Assembly (NCBI RefSeq): GCF_000497245.1
Contig: NZ_AWTC01000004.1
Span: 760-64,759, forward strand
Origin: Sporolactobacillus laevolacticus DSM 442
GTDB taxonomy: Bacteria > Bacillota > Bacilli > Bacillales > Sporolactobacillaceae
DNA length: 64,000 bases
Direction: 5' to 3'
The number at the start of each line of letters is the position of its first letter. Position 1 is the stretch's first letter. A model generated the notes under the pieces. It searched no databases. It saw only the letters and a program-made list of their open reading frames with translations, and was not told the origin of the DNA. The translations under genes and the position numbers were made by a program. Below, piece by piece: positions 34,856 through 43,818 of this stretch.

Positions 34856-35152
34856 ATGATGAACATATCAGATGATGCAAAGGAAATTCTGTTAAAAAGT
34901 ATGAAAGAAAACGATTGTAATTGTATACGTGTCACTTTTGAACCTTCTGGATGCTGTGGATCTTCGATTAGTTTTGCATTGGATAAGTTAGTCAATGGTG
35001 ATCAGCAAGTCAAAATTAATGATCTCGCCATCGTTATGGATGAACAGGCACAAAATCAAACAGCATCACTAACGATCAATGCTGAAAATGGCGAACTCGT
35101 TGTAGATGGGGGAGATCACGGCTGCGGTTGCGGATCTTCCGGCTGCTGCTGA
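34856..35152 (+). CDS. HesB/IscA-like Cys-rich protein of the ars operon
   Basis: 98 residues. MMNISDDAKEILLKSMKEN with FEPSGCCGSSISFALD and a C-terminal GCGCGSSGCC tail recall HesB/IscA-type iron-sulfur proteins, but with more thiols. Placed between arsA and arsB; may bind arsenite or protect clusters. Role is inference. ATG behind GAGGAGG. Confidence 0.7.
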   Translation: MMNISDDAKEILLKSMKENDCNCIRVTFEPSGCCGSSISFALDKLVNGDQQVKINDLAIVMDEQAQNQTASLTINAENGELVVDGGDHGCGCGSSGCC

Positions 35153-35229
35153 AACAATATATCGGGGTTAAAAAAAATTGAATCTCTAACTCTAATTTTA
35201 TTTTGTAAGATAGAAAGGAAGAAACTAGG

Positions 35230-36525
35230 ATGTCCGCAATTTTAGCGATCATTGTTTTTTTACTTACGCTTACCCTTGTGATTTGGCAGCCAAAGAACTT
35301 ATCCATCGGCTGGTCGGCATGCGGAGGCGCGCTCATTGCACTGCTTGTCGGTGTTGTTCATTTAGCAGATGTTTGGGCGGTTACCCATATTATTTGGAAC
35401 GCGACGCTGGCCTTCGTTGCGATTATCATTATTTCATTAATTTTGGATCACATCGGCTTTATTGAATGGGCCGCATTGCATATGGCTCGGCTTGCCAATG
35501 GAAACGGCATACGCATGTTCGTCTTTATTTCGATTCTGGGTGCGTTTATCTCCGCCCTTTTTGCGAATGATGGCGGTGCATTGATTCTGACGCCAATTGT
35601 TTTGGCGATGGTTCGAGCACTTAACTTTGACGAGCGACGTGTTTTTCCATTTGTGATTGCCAGTGGGTTTATTGCAGACACAACGTCCCTGCCGCTCGTG
35701 GTCAGCAACCTGGTCAATATCGTATCAGCTGACTTCTTCGGTATTTCGTTTGGTAATTATGCATTACATATGATCATACCAACGATTTTTTCACTAATCG
35801 CGAGTATCGTTGTGCTTTATCTCTACTTCCGAAAAGACTGGCCGCGAAAATACCAGATGTCAGATCTAAAGAAACCATCTTCGGCTCTTAAAGATATCCG
35901 GATGTTTCATATTTCATGGTTTGTCTTGATTGTTCTGGTTGTTGGTTATTTTGTCAGCAGCCTAGTAAAACTTCCGGTGTCTTTTATTACCCTTGCTGTT
36001 GCTTTTATCTTCCTTTTTCTCGGGAGTCGGAGCTCCGCCATTCAGACAAAAACGATACTAAAAAGCGCACCGTGGAGCATCGTCTTCTTTTCATTAGGTA
36101 TGTATGTTGTTGTCTATGGCTTAAGAAATGCGGGTATTATTCATCTTCTTGCCCGAGTGATTGAAAGTGGATCAGATGGCGGACTTTTTGCCGGTACCAT
36201 GATGATGGGCTTTCTCTCTGCTGTGTTGTCGGCAATCATGAACAATATGCCAACGGTAATGATTAACGCGCTTTCCATTGATGCAACGTCAATCACTGGT
36301 GTCATGCATCATGCTCTGGTCTATGCGAATGTGGTGGGCGCTGATCTTGGACCAAAAATGACGCCAATTGGCTCTTTAGCTACTTTGCTCTGGCTCCATG
36401 TGCTATCAGAGAAAAATGTGAAAATTAGGTGGGGCGATTATTTCAGAATTGGCATCGTGATCACCATTCCGGTCTTGTTCATCACATTGGTTGGCGTTTA
36501 TTTGTCCATTCTTTTATTAGGATAA
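35230..36525 (+). CDS. arsB: Arsenite efflux permease ArsB
   Basis: 431-residue ion-transporter-superfamily permease with about 11-12 helices. Conserved text: [22 protein letters not shown] (about 57-78), [17 protein letters not shown] (about 114-130), and [13 protein letters not shown] (near 337). It exports As(OH)3 with ArsA. Follows the HesB-like gene by 77 bases. Confidence 0.95.
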   Translation: MSAILAIIVFLLTLTLVIWQPKNLSIGWSACGGALIALLVGVVHLADVWAVTHIIWNATLAFVAIIIISLILDHIGFIEWAALHMARLANGNGIRMFVFISILGAFISALFANDGGALILTPIVLAMVRALNFDERRVFPFVIASGFIADTTSLPLVVSNLVNIVSADFFGISFGNYALHMIIPTIFSLIASIVVLYLYFRKDWPRKYQMSDLKKPSSALKDIRMFHISWFVLIVLVVGYFVSSLVKLPVSFITLAVAFIFLFLGSRSSAIQTKTILKSAPWSIVFFSLGMYVVVYGLRNAGIIHLLARVIESGSDGGLFAGTMMMGFLSAVLSAIMNNMPTVMINALSIDATSITGVMHHALVYANVVGADLGPKMTPIGSLATLLWLHVLSEKNVKIRWGDYFRIGIVITIPVLFITLVGVYLSILLLG

Positions 36526-36671
36526 ATGAGCAATAGTTTTGAAAACGGCTTAATAAACAAATGTAAAAATTGTGTAAAACCGTGTTTCATTGATTGAGAT
36601 ATATAATAACGCGCTTATATAATGATCATATAAAATGCTTTTCCAATATAAATTAAGTTGGGAGATATAAG

Positions 36672-38330
36672 ATGAGAATCGTAGTGATTGGCTCTGTAGC
36701 AGCAGGAACAAGCGTCGCGGCAAAGGCGAGAAGAAATACCGAAGATGCTGAAATCGTGGTCTACGACCAAGATAAGGATATTTCTTATTCGGTTTGCGGC
36801 ATTCCTTATTATGTAGGCGAAGAAGTTGAAACAATTGATGAATTAACGCCCAGGAATGCGACGTGGTTTAAGAAACGCTACAATGTTGATATTTTTACAG
36901 AGCATCGAGTCACTCATATTGACGAAGTGAAAAGCGAACTACAAATCATAAACTTGCAAACAGGCCAGATAATCATTGATTCGTATGATGCGCTTGTCTT
37001 GGCTACAGGTGCTGCACCGATTACACCGGATGCTTTTACACACCAAAAATGGAGGAATGTGTTTCAGGTACGAAATATTCAAAATGCATTATCGATTCGT
37101 TCCTATATTGAAGCGCATCAACCGAAAAAGGCAACAATTTTGGGTGCTGGATTTATTGGGTTGGAAATGGCGGAACAGCTTTTTAATGCGGGTTTAGAGG
37201 TCACTTTGATCCAACGTGGAAAACAAGTCATGAAACATATGGATCCGGATATGGCATTCCGTGTTGAAAAACTTTTACGAGACAAAGGCATTCGCATTCT
37301 TCTCGAAACAACCGTAACAGAAGTGGTTGGTAAACAGTTAGTGACTGCTCTGAAAACGAGTGCAAATGAGCAGATCGATACAGATATGGTTATCCTTGCT
37401 ACCGGAGTCAGACCCAATACACAATTGGCTAAAGAAGTAAATGTGACCATAGGCGCAACAGGTGCCATACAAGTCAATAAGAAAATGCAGACGAATGTGA
37501 AAAACATCTATGCGGTCGGTGACGTTGCCGAGAGTTACTCTTTAATAACCGGAAAGCCTATGTATCGTCCGTTAGGTTCAACAGCAAACAAAATGGGCCG
37601 CATTGCGGGTGATGTGATTACCGGCGGAGGGTTGGAACATCGAGGCATTTTAGGTACGGGCATCGTTCGCGTATTTGATATGGCTGTTGCACAAACAGGA
37701 CTGACCGAGAAAGAAGCAAGAGAGGCTGGATATGACCTTGCCGTTTTGTATAATATTAAGCCGGATAAAGCGGATTATCTTGGCGGAATAGAGTTGACGA
37801 TAAAAGCGATCGCTGATAAATCCTCGGGCCGTATTTTAGGTGCTCAAATTACCGGTGTAAACGGCGTCGATAAACGAATTGATGTATTGGCAACAGCAAT
37901 TACTTTTAAAGCGAAGGCAGAGGATTTGTTTCATTTAGATCTTGCTTATGCGCCGCCGTTTGCGACAACAAAAGATCCTGTTTTATATACAGGGATGGCT
38001 CTGGACAATGCGTTGAAAAAGAATCCGCTCATTACTCCGGCTGAACTTGTCATGAGACAGCAAGCTCATGAACCACTGCAAGTGATTGATACCAGGTCTC
38101 CAAAACAATACACAGTTTCGGCTGTAGAAGGTGCAATGAATATTCCTTTGGCCAATCAAAGGGAAATGGCGGAAACTCTGGATAAATCTATTCCAACCGT
38201 CACGTATTGTAATAAAGGAGTAACAGGAAATGCCGCTCAAAATATTTTGCTGAACCTAGGGTTTGAAGAGGTTTATAATTTGTCCGGCGGGAATAAAAAC
38301 TACCAACTATATCTTCAAATGAAGAAGTAA
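36672..38330 (+). CDS. CoA-disulfide reductase with C-terminal rhodanese domain
   Basis: 552-residue FAD/NAD(P)H oxidoreductase. The N-terminal IGSVAAGTSVAAKARR is the FAD site, Cys42 in SYSVCGIPYYVG is the single redox Cys of the CoADR group, LGAGFIGLEMAEQLF (about 155-169) the NADH site, and IYAVGDVAE the second FAD block. A rhodanese domain covers about 455-550 with catalytic Cys in VTYCNKGVTGN. It keeps CoA or low-mass thiols reduced, which suits arsenic stress. A palindrome TTATATAATGATCATATAA (36616-36634) precedes it. Confidence 0.9.
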   Translation: MRIVVIGSVAAGTSVAAKARRNTEDAEIVVYDQDKDISYSVCGIPYYVGEEVETIDELTPRNATWFKKRYNVDIFTEHRVTHIDEVKSELQIINLQTGQIIIDSYDALVLATGAAPITPDAFTHQKWRNVFQVRNIQNALSIRSYIEAHQPKKATILGAGFIGLEMAEQLFNAGLEVTLIQRGKQVMKHMDPDMAFRVEKLLRDKGIRILLETTVTEVVGKQLVTALKTSANEQIDTDMVILATGVRPNTQLAKEVNVTIGATGAIQVNKKMQTNVKNIYAVGDVAESYSLITGKPMYRPLGSTANKMGRIAGDVITGGGLEHRGILGTGIVRVFDMAVAQTGLTEKEAREAGYDLAVLYNIKPDKADYLGGIELTIKAIADKSSGRILGAQITGVNGVDKRIDVLATAITFKAKAEDLFHLDLAYAPPFATTKDPVLYTGMALDNALKKNPLITPAELVMRQQAHEPLQVIDTRSPKQYTVSAVEGAMNIPLANQREMAETLDKSIPTVTYCNKGVTGNAAQNILLNLGFEEVYNLSGGNKNYQLYLQMKK

Positions 38331-38415
38331 TTTATGCTTTTAGCACCTTCTATTTTTAAAGAACCGAAGAAAACAAACATGTTATCTATGATTGTTTTCT
38401 TTATTTGAAATAATT

Positions 38416-38437
38416 AATTGCATTTTACAAATAAATA
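38416..38437. promoter_or_regulatory. MarR operator 1, before the MarR gene
   Basis: AATTGCATTTTACAAATAAA (38416-38435) agrees with the site at 39028 at 19 of 22 positions across the full motif. A further half-site TATTTGTAA lies at 38450-38458, inverted to TTACAAATA (38425-38433). Both overlap the promoter of the MarR gene, so autorepression is likely. Confidence 0.6.
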
Positions 38438-38471
38438 TTCTATACTTAGTATTTGTAAGGGAGGAATTGCG

Positions 38472-38936
38472 ATGGAAAACCTCAGAGAAATGTTTCAAAT
38501 CATGATCAGGCGTTTCGGTTTTCTGGATAAATACTGTTGTTCAACAGGTGGCTATAACATTTCTCTTGTTCAGAGTCATATCCTGTATGAGATTTGGCGC
38601 CGGCCTCGACAGTCTATACAGACTATTTCTGAAACATTGGGCATCGAAATGTCAACATTCAGCCGGCAAATTCAGACGCTCGTTAAAATGAATCTTGTGA
38701 AAAAGTCCCCAAGCTCAGATGATGGACGTGTGTTTGTGTTGAGCCTGACAGAAGAGGGGAAAGAAGTGGCTGATCAGATCGACGATCAAATGAACAGTTT
38801 TTTGGATGACGTCTTTTCTCGGATGAGTGCTTTTGAAAAGGAGACGGTCATACATTCAATCAAATTGCTTAACGCATCAATGGCTCAGTCGGATCGCTGC
38901 TGTTCACCGGTTTCTTGCAAGCAAGTGAAGGAATAA
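38472..38936 (+). CDS. MarR-family regulator with paired cysteines
   Basis: 154 residues from ATG 38472 behind GGGAGG; the frame upstream has no site. MarR winged helix with SIQTISETLGIEMSTFSRQI (recognition helix, about 53-72) and a wing SSDDGRVFVLSL. Unusual thiols: Cys22-Cys23 near the N-terminus and Cys143-Cys144 plus Cys149 near the C-terminus, which could form a trivalent-arsenic site across the dimer. The nearby ArsP-like permease gene carries the same operator. Ligand is inference. Confidence 0.8.
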   Translation: MENLREMFQIMIRRFGFLDKYCCSTGGYNISLVQSHILYEIWRRPRQSIQTISETLGIEMSTFSRQIQTLVKMNLVKKSPSSDDGRVFVLSLTEEGKEVADQIDDQMNSFLDDVFSRMSAFEKETVIHSIKLLNASMAQSDRCCSPVSCKQVKE

Positions 38937-39027
38937 TCGGATCGGAATGCCGGCATCTAGTCTTGTTTTCGAGGCTTGTTTGGAGAGTCTATTATATTTC
39001 ATGGTAGATGTTTTTTTATAAGTATAT

Positions 39028-39049
39028 ATTTGCATATTGCAAATAAATA
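39028..39049. promoter_or_regulatory. MarR operator 2, before the ArsP-like permease
   Basis: ATTTGCATATTGCAAAT (39028-39044) is a perfect inverted repeat around TAT, followed by AAATA, and nearly repeats the site at 38416. It ends next to the permease ribosome site AGGAGG. Confidence 0.65.
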
Positions 39050-39061
39050 GGAGGATGACCT

Positions 39062-39928
39062 TTGTTCCGGAATATTATTCAAAGCTTCTTATCAATCGCT
39101 CTTGAATTGACGCTATTATTCATTGGTATTTCTTTTCTCATCAGTTTGATTCAGGGTTTTATTCCTTATGAAAAAATGAATCATTATTTGAGTGGAAGAA
39201 ATACAGCCTTGGGTGTTCTGGTCGCCTTGATTTTGGCCTTCATCACACCCTTTTGTTCTTGTTCAACGATTCCGGTTATCGTCAATCTGCTAAAGGAAAA
39301 GGTACGTTTTGGTATCGTTATGGTCTTTTTGTTTTCCTCTCCAGTACTTGATCCGACGATTATTACCTTGATGGGCGCTCTGCTTGGCGTTAAAGTTGTC
39401 GTTACCTATACCGTGATCACGTCAATCTTATCCGTTATCATTGGTATGCTCCTTGAAAAATTAGGATTTGAAAAGTCGGTAAAACAGGTGATTATGACCG
39501 GTTATGAAGTGAATGAACAAAAGTTTAGTCTTAAAAAAGCATTTCGGGAAACCATAGCGCTCATGAAATCTGTTTACCCTTATTTGATTATCGGAGCGGC
39601 AATTGGTTCAGTGATCCACGGTGCTGTGCCCACAGAATGGATCTCGTCTGTGTTTGGCGGAAATCAGTGGTGGCTTGTTCCGGTAGCCGCTATTATCGGT
39701 ATCCCATTATATATCCGTTTATCGATGATGATTCCGATGTCGCAGATTCTGATTTTAAAAGGCATGGCCGTTGCGCCTGTGATGGCTCTGATGATTAGTT
39801 CTGCCGGTGCAAGCTTACCGGAACTGACGCTACTACAATCTATTTTTCATAAAAGACTGGTTATTGCTTTTGTCGTTTCGGTATTTGCGATGTCTACAAT
39901 TTCGGGATTCCTGTTTTATGTGATTTAA
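39062..39928 (+). CDS. ArsP-like permease (DUF318 family)
   Basis: 288-residue membrane protein with about eight helices. TPFCSCSTIPVIVNLL (about 63-78) is the Cys motif of the DUF318/ArsP family, whose ArsP member exports trivalent methyl- and aromatic arsenicals. Further conserved: FLFSSPVLDPTIITLMG. TTG start at 39062 behind AGGAGGATG. Co-transcribed with a small Cys-pair protein and an ArsN1-like enzyme. Confidence 0.8.
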   Translation: MFRNIIQSFLSIALELTLLFIGISFLISLIQGFIPYEKMNHYLSGRNTALGVLVALILAFITPFCSCSTIPVIVNLLKEKVRFGIVMVFLFSSPVLDPTIITLMGALLGVKVVVTYTVITSILSVIIGMLLEKLGFEKSVKQVIMTGYEVNEQKFSLKKAFRETIALMKSVYPYLIIGAAIGSVIHGAVPTEWISSVFGGNQWWLVPVAAIIGIPLYIRLSMMIPMSQILILKGMAVAPVMALMISSAGASLPELTLLQSIFHKRLVIAFVVSVFAMSTISGFLFYVI

Positions 39929-39957
39929 AAAGGTCTTAATGGAAGGAGGTGTGGATC

Positions 39958-40101
39958 ATGGGTTTTAAAATTAATTTATTTGAAAAAAAGAAAGGGCATT
40001 CGTGCTGCAACATCAAGATTGAGGAAGTTAAAGCTGATCGTAAAACAGAGTCTTGCTGTGATCAAACCAAATTAGATGGAAAGGCTGACGGTGTGAAGTG
40101 A
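39958..40101 (+). CDS. Small twin-CC protein of the ArsP operon
   Basis: 47 residues, MGFKINLFEKKKGHSCC then NIKIEEVKADRKTESCC. Two vicinal Cys pairs (16-17 and 33-34) separated by a charged helix; basic N-terminus. AAGGAGG lies upstream and its TGA overlaps the next GTG (GTGA). Similar tiny CC proteins sit beside DUF318 permeases; a thiol carrier handing arsenicals to the permease is plausible but unproven. Confidence 0.65.
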   Translation: MGFKINLFEKKKGHSCCNIKIEEVKADRKTESCCDQTKLDGKADGVK

Positions 40102-40580
40102 ACATACGGAAGGCGAATGAAAAGGATCTCTCGGATATTCTGTGTATTTATAATGAAGGAATTGAAGACAGGAAAGCGACATTGGAAGAAGATCAGAAAA
40201 CAGTTGATTACATGCAAAACTGGTTTGCTGTTCATCAAGGAAGATATGCAGTATTAGTAGCGGAAGAGGAAAAAATCGTAGGTTGGGCATCGCTTAATCC
40301 TTATTCTCAGCGATGTGCCTACAAAGGTGTCGCAGAACTGTCTATTTATATTGAAAGAGCGCATCGGGGCAAAGGAATCGGCAGTAAGCTGCTTCAGCAG
40401 CTCGAGAAAGTTGCCTTGGAGAACGATTTCTATAAAATCGTCCTGTTTACCTTTCCATTTAATGAGTCTGGGCAGGGTCTCTACAAGAAAATGGAGTTTC
40501 GGCAAGTAGGTATATTTAAAAAGCAAGGCATTCTTGATGGGGAATTTATCGATATTATGGCGATGGAGAAGCTATTATGA
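40098..40580 (+). CDS. ArsN1/phosphinothricin-type N-acetyltransferase
   Basis: 160-residue GNAT enzyme. RKANEKDLSDILCIYNEGIEDRKATLE is the opening shared by Pat/Bar and ArsN1 enzymes, YIERAHRGKGIGSKLLQQLE (about 86-105) the acetyl-CoA block, and NESGQGLYKKMEFRQVGIFKKQG the ending. ArsN1 acetylates arsinothricin, an arsenic-containing antibiotic; linkage to the ArsP-like permease by a four-base overlap supports that reading over phosphinothricin. Confidence 0.8.
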   Translation: MNIRKANEKDLSDILCIYNEGIEDRKATLEEDQKTVDYMQNWFAVHQGRYAVLVAEEEKIVGWASLNPYSQRCAYKGVAELSIYIERAHRGKGIGSKLLQQLEKVALENDFYKIVLFTFPFNESGQGLYKKMEFRQVGIFKKQGILDGEFIDIMAMEKLL

Positions 40581-40623
40581 GCTAAGTTCGATGATTTAAC
40601 AATCAATAGAATAAGTTAACATA

Positions 40624-40666
40624 GGGTGATCGTGAAGAACAAATCGTTTCACGATCACCCTTTTTT
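40624..40666 (+). terminator. Terminator of the ArsP/ArsN1 operon
   Basis: GGGTGATCGTGAA (40624-40636) pairs with TTCACGATCACCC (40648-40660), followed by TTTTTT. Confidence 0.9.
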
Positions 40667-40725
40667 CGTTTTTTCAGCGCTACAGAGTTGTTGGTTATAC
40701 AAAACCCAATAAATAAAAATCTCTA

Positions 40726-40748
40726 TGAAAACGTTTTTATTATATAAT
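40726..40748 (+). promoter_or_regulatory. levR promoter with cre site
   Basis: TGAAAACGTTTTTA (40726-40739) differs from the cre consensus at one base and lies just upstream of TATAAT (40743-40748), so CcpA binding would block this promoter. Confidence 0.6.
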
Positions 40749-40795
40749 GGAGGATAATGAGTAGTTGAAGTTGAATGTTTAAAGAGGTGAACAAG

Positions 40796-43612
40796 ATGGG
40801 ACGACGACGTGAGAAGATTTACAGTGAATTGTCCAGGCGATGCGCTCAATTCGATAAGAAAGCACTTCTCGAAACATCAGGAATTACGGCTTCTGATCTT
40901 GCTAAAGCGCTGGACATTCTGAGGAGCAACGTTAGTTCAGAATTGAATGAGCTGGTCAGGGAGAAACGTGTCATTAAATTTATTACCCGTCCGGTGTTGT
41001 ATGTGCCTGCCGATCTTGTACGCTCGCAATTTGGAGATGTCATTAGTGATTTTGCTGTGAAAAGCGCGTCATTAAAGGAACTTTTAAATCAAGAAAGTGA
41101 GCATGAAAAAAATGAGGATGCGTTCTCTCATTTAATTGGCGCGGATAAAAGTTTGAAAAATAGTGTGAAGCAGGCAAAGTCGGCAATTGTGTATCCTCCA
41201 AGGGGGCTGCATACGCTGATTCTCGGTCCGACAGGTTCCGGAAAGACGCTGTTTGCGCATATGATGCACAACTATGCGCAATCGATCGGCCGGATCGACG
41301 ATAAGGCACCTTTTATCGATTTTAATTGCGCGGATTATTATAATAATCCGCAATTGTTGATTGGGCAGCTCTTCGGTTATGTAAAAGGAGCTTTTACTGG
41401 AGCCGCGCGTGATCAGGACGGATTAGTGGCTAAAGCTGATGGTGGAATCCTGTTCCTTGATGAAATTCACCGTCTTCCCCCGGAAGGCCAGGAAATGCTG
41501 TTTTATTTTATGGATACCGGTCATTACAGCAAACTGGGTGAGACAGGAAACAAGCGTGAGGCGCATGTGTTGATCATTGGTGCGACAACAGCAGATCCAG
41601 AATCGGCTCTATTGCAGACTTTTTTGCGGCGGGTTCCGGTGATGATCAATATTCCGAACTTTCAAAGCAGAAGCGTCAGTGAACAGATTGAACTCACCAA
41701 ATTTTTGCTCTCACGCGAAGCGCACCGTACGCATCATAAGTTCCATGTCAGCGCTGATGTTGTGAAGGCATTGATCGGTAGTGTGACATTTGGGAATATC
41801 GGGCAATTGAAGTCGAATGTTCAATTGATCTGTGCTCAAGGGTTCCTTGATAACATGAATAATGATTTCGTTCAGTTGGATGCGAAGATGCTTCCGTCGG
41901 AAATGCAAGAGGGTCTTCACCGTATTTCGCACAATGCTCAGATTAACCAGGAATTGAACAAGCAACTGCCGCTCTATCTTGTGGTAACAGGTAAAAAAGA
42001 TCCCTTGCTGACTGATGTGGATCGTTATGAGCCGCCTTTTGATCTATATAAAATGATTTCTGGCAAATACGACTCACTGACGCAGGAAGGCTTGTCTACA
42101 CAGGATATTAGAAAATTCATCGCAGAAGACATAAAAGAGCAGGTTAAGAAATTCTACAGGAAAACAGCGAAAGATATGCTCATGTCTTTTGTTGATAAGC
42201 GGATCATGGATATATCGAAAGATTTGGAGTCTATTTGTTCTCAGGTACTTGGCGAGCATCTCAGCAACCAGTTTGTTTCGTTATTGACGGTGCATCTGTC
42301 TTCTTTCCTAGAGCATCCTTTACGTAAAATTGACTGCTCGCCCGATGTGAAACAAACCATGTTCACGTATGCGCCAAAGGATTATGAAGCAGCCTGCGCG
42401 ATTGCACGGCTTATTGATCAGAGGCTCCATACAGAACTTCCTGAGGTGGAAATTGTCTACATTGCGTTTCTGATTGGTTCCTTTGTTGAATTATCCCAAC
42501 AAAGAAATGTCGGTATTGTCGTTGCCGCACACGGGCCACACACAGCAAGCTCCATGGTCAGCGTGGTTAAAGAACTGATGGGCGATTATCCGATCGAGGC
42601 TGTTGACATGCCGCTCAGCTTGAATTTCGGGGACATATTTGAAAACATTGTTCAGGCCGTTAAGTCCGTAGATCAAGGAGCAGGTGTCCTGATGATGGTT
42701 GATATGGGTTCGCTTTATTACTTTGAAGATAAAATTGCTCGCGGAGCGAAAGTGCGGGTTAAAGCGATTGATATGGTGTCAACACCCATGATTCTTGATG
42801 CGGTAAAGAACGCCAACTATCTTCATATGGATCTAAAAGGCATTGTCGATTCCCTGTATAAGCTGCGGCACACGGTTGGATTGGAGCACGCCACGACGAC
42901 GGAAAGTCAACGGCAAAAAGCAATCCTTACGATCTGTACGACAGGAAGCGGCATCGCGAAGCGGATTAAAAATATTGTCAGTATGTATATCCGTAATATT
43001 ACGGATGAAGAAATCATCGTTATCCCCGTATCTATTGAAGGTTTATATGATAACGCACAAAAAATGCAGGGCAAGTATGAAATTGTGGCAAGTATCGGCG
43101 CGAAAAATCCGAAGCTGGAAGGCGTTCCTTACATTACATTATCCCAATTCGTCGGTGGGGAAGGGCAAGACATTCTTCAGTCTATTTTAACGGGTAAGTC
43201 ATTGCCAATTAAAGATAATCCATCACATGTGATTGTTAAAGGTGTCTGTGAAGACAGTCTTCAGGACATGCTGATGTATCTCAATCCGAAACGAGCGGTG
43301 GCAGCCATTCTTGAATTCAGTGACGCAGTGCAAAAAGCACTTAATCTTCATTTTAAAAACGCGACACAAATCCGTATCATCATGCATTTGGCTTTTGCGT
43401 TGGAGCGGGAAGTTGCACGGACACCGCTTAAATATGAAGGTACATTAAGTGATGAGAAAAAACAGCTGTTCCGTGAATTGGAGAAAACACTGGAAGTCAT
43501 CAAATTTAAATTAAATATTCAAATGAGCGATGGAGAATTTTATTATTTTATTGATATGTTGATTGATGAGCTCGGGAAAAGCGTATTATTTGATCGTGTT
43601 TCACAAATTTAG
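40796..43612 (+). CDS. levR: Sigma-54-dependent PTS regulator LevR/ManR type
   Basis: 938 residues from ATG behind AGAGGTG. Order: helix-turn-helix (about 1-70), AAA+ ATPase (about 105-340; Walker A GPTGSGKT near 143, GAFTGA near 197, LFLDEIHRLP near 220), first PRD (about 430-540), an EIIA-Man domain with VVAAHGPHTAS (His near 576), an EIIB-like segment and a second PRD (about 820-938). The GAFTGA loop contacts sigma-54. It activates the mannose-type PTS behind the sigma-54 promoter at 43764 and is itself tuned by PTS phosphorylation. Confidence 0.9.
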   Translation: MGRRREKIYSELSRRCAQFDKKALLETSGITASDLAKALDILRSNVSSELNELVREKRVIKFITRPVLYVPADLVRSQFGDVISDFAVKSASLKELLNQESEHEKNEDAFSHLIGADKSLKNSVKQAKSAIVYPPRGLHTLILGPTGSGKTLFAHMMHNYAQSIGRIDDKAPFIDFNCADYYNNPQLLIGQLFGYVKGAFTGAARDQDGLVAKADGGILFLDEIHRLPPEGQEMLFYFMDTGHYSKLGETGNKREAHVLIIGATTADPESALLQTFLRRVPVMINIPNFQSRSVSEQIELTKFLLSREAHRTHHKFHVSADVVKALIGSVTFGNIGQLKSNVQLICAQGFLDNMNNDFVQLDAKMLPSEMQEGLHRISHNAQINQELNKQLPLYLVVTGKKDPLLTDVDRYEPPFDLYKMISGKYDSLTQEGLSTQDIRKFIAEDIKEQVKKFYRKTAKDMLMSFVDKRIMDISKDLESICSQVLGEHLSNQFVSLLTVHLSSFLEHPLRKIDCSPDVKQTMFTYAPKDYEAACAIARLIDQRLHTELPEVEIVYIAFLIGSFVELSQQRNVGIVVAAHGPHTASSMVSVVKELMGDYPIEAVDMPLSLNFGDIFENIVQAVKSVDQGAGVLMMVDMGSLYYFEDKIARGAKVRVKAIDMVSTPMILDAVKNANYLHMDLKGIVDSLYKLRHTVGLEHATTTESQRQKAILTICTTGSGIAKRIKNIVSMYIRNITDEEIIVIPVSIEGLYDNAQKMQGKYEIVASIGAKNPKLEGVPYITLSQFVGGEGQDILQSILTGKSLPIKDNPSHVIVKGVCEDSLQDMLMYLNPKRAVAAILEFSDAVQKALNLHFKNATQIRIIMHLAFALEREVARTPLKYEGTLSDEKKQLFRELEKTLEVIKFKLNIQMSDGEFYYFIDMLIDELGKSVLFDRVSQI

Positions 43613-43700
43613 TGTTTCATTTCTTAGTGTTTCGTTTCTTAGTGAATTATTGAACGTTTTAGTGTTTTATTTTGAACAGTTAGTGTGTTATTTTTTTAAG
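43609..43700. repeat. TTAGTG direct repeats upstream of the sigma-54 promoter
   Basis: TTAGTG begins at 43609, 43624, 43639, 43659 and 43680 (steps 15, 15, 20, 21), mostly followed by TTTCRTTTC or NNTTATT. The array is 80-170 bases before the sigma-54 promoter, the usual distance for enhancer sites, so LevR binding is plausible; its 20-21 step also recalls the intergenic arrays at 31477 and 46981. The first copy overlaps the levR stop. Confidence 0.55.
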
Positions 43701-43709
43701 TGATCTATA

Positions 43710-43723
43710 TGAAAACGCTTTTA
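43710..43723 (+). promoter_or_regulatory. cre site before the PTS operon
   Basis: TGAAAACGCTTTTA, one base from the cre consensus, between the repeat array and the terminator of levR. It suggests glucose repression of the PTS genes. Confidence 0.6.
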
Positions 43724-43725
43724 TT

Positions 43726-43752
43726 AGGAGCCTTTTTCAGGCTTCTTTTTTT
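43726..43752 (+). terminator. Terminator of levR
   Basis: AGGAGCC and GGCTTCT pair across TTTTTCA and run into TTTTTTT. It separates levR transcription from the sigma-54-driven operon. Confidence 0.65.
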
Positions 43753-43763
43753 AATACACAAAA

Positions 43764-43780
43764 TTGGCACGATAATTGCT
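43764..43780 (+). promoter_or_regulatory. Sigma-54 promoter of the mannose PTS operon
   Basis: TTGGCACGATAATTGCT has the -24 element TGGCAC and the -12 element TTGCT with the correct spacing. It lies 39 bases before the EIIA start and follows the LevR gene. Confidence 0.9.
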
Positions 43781-43818
43781 TATATAAAAGTGTACAGAGA
43801 GAAGGGAGGGGAAAAAGA

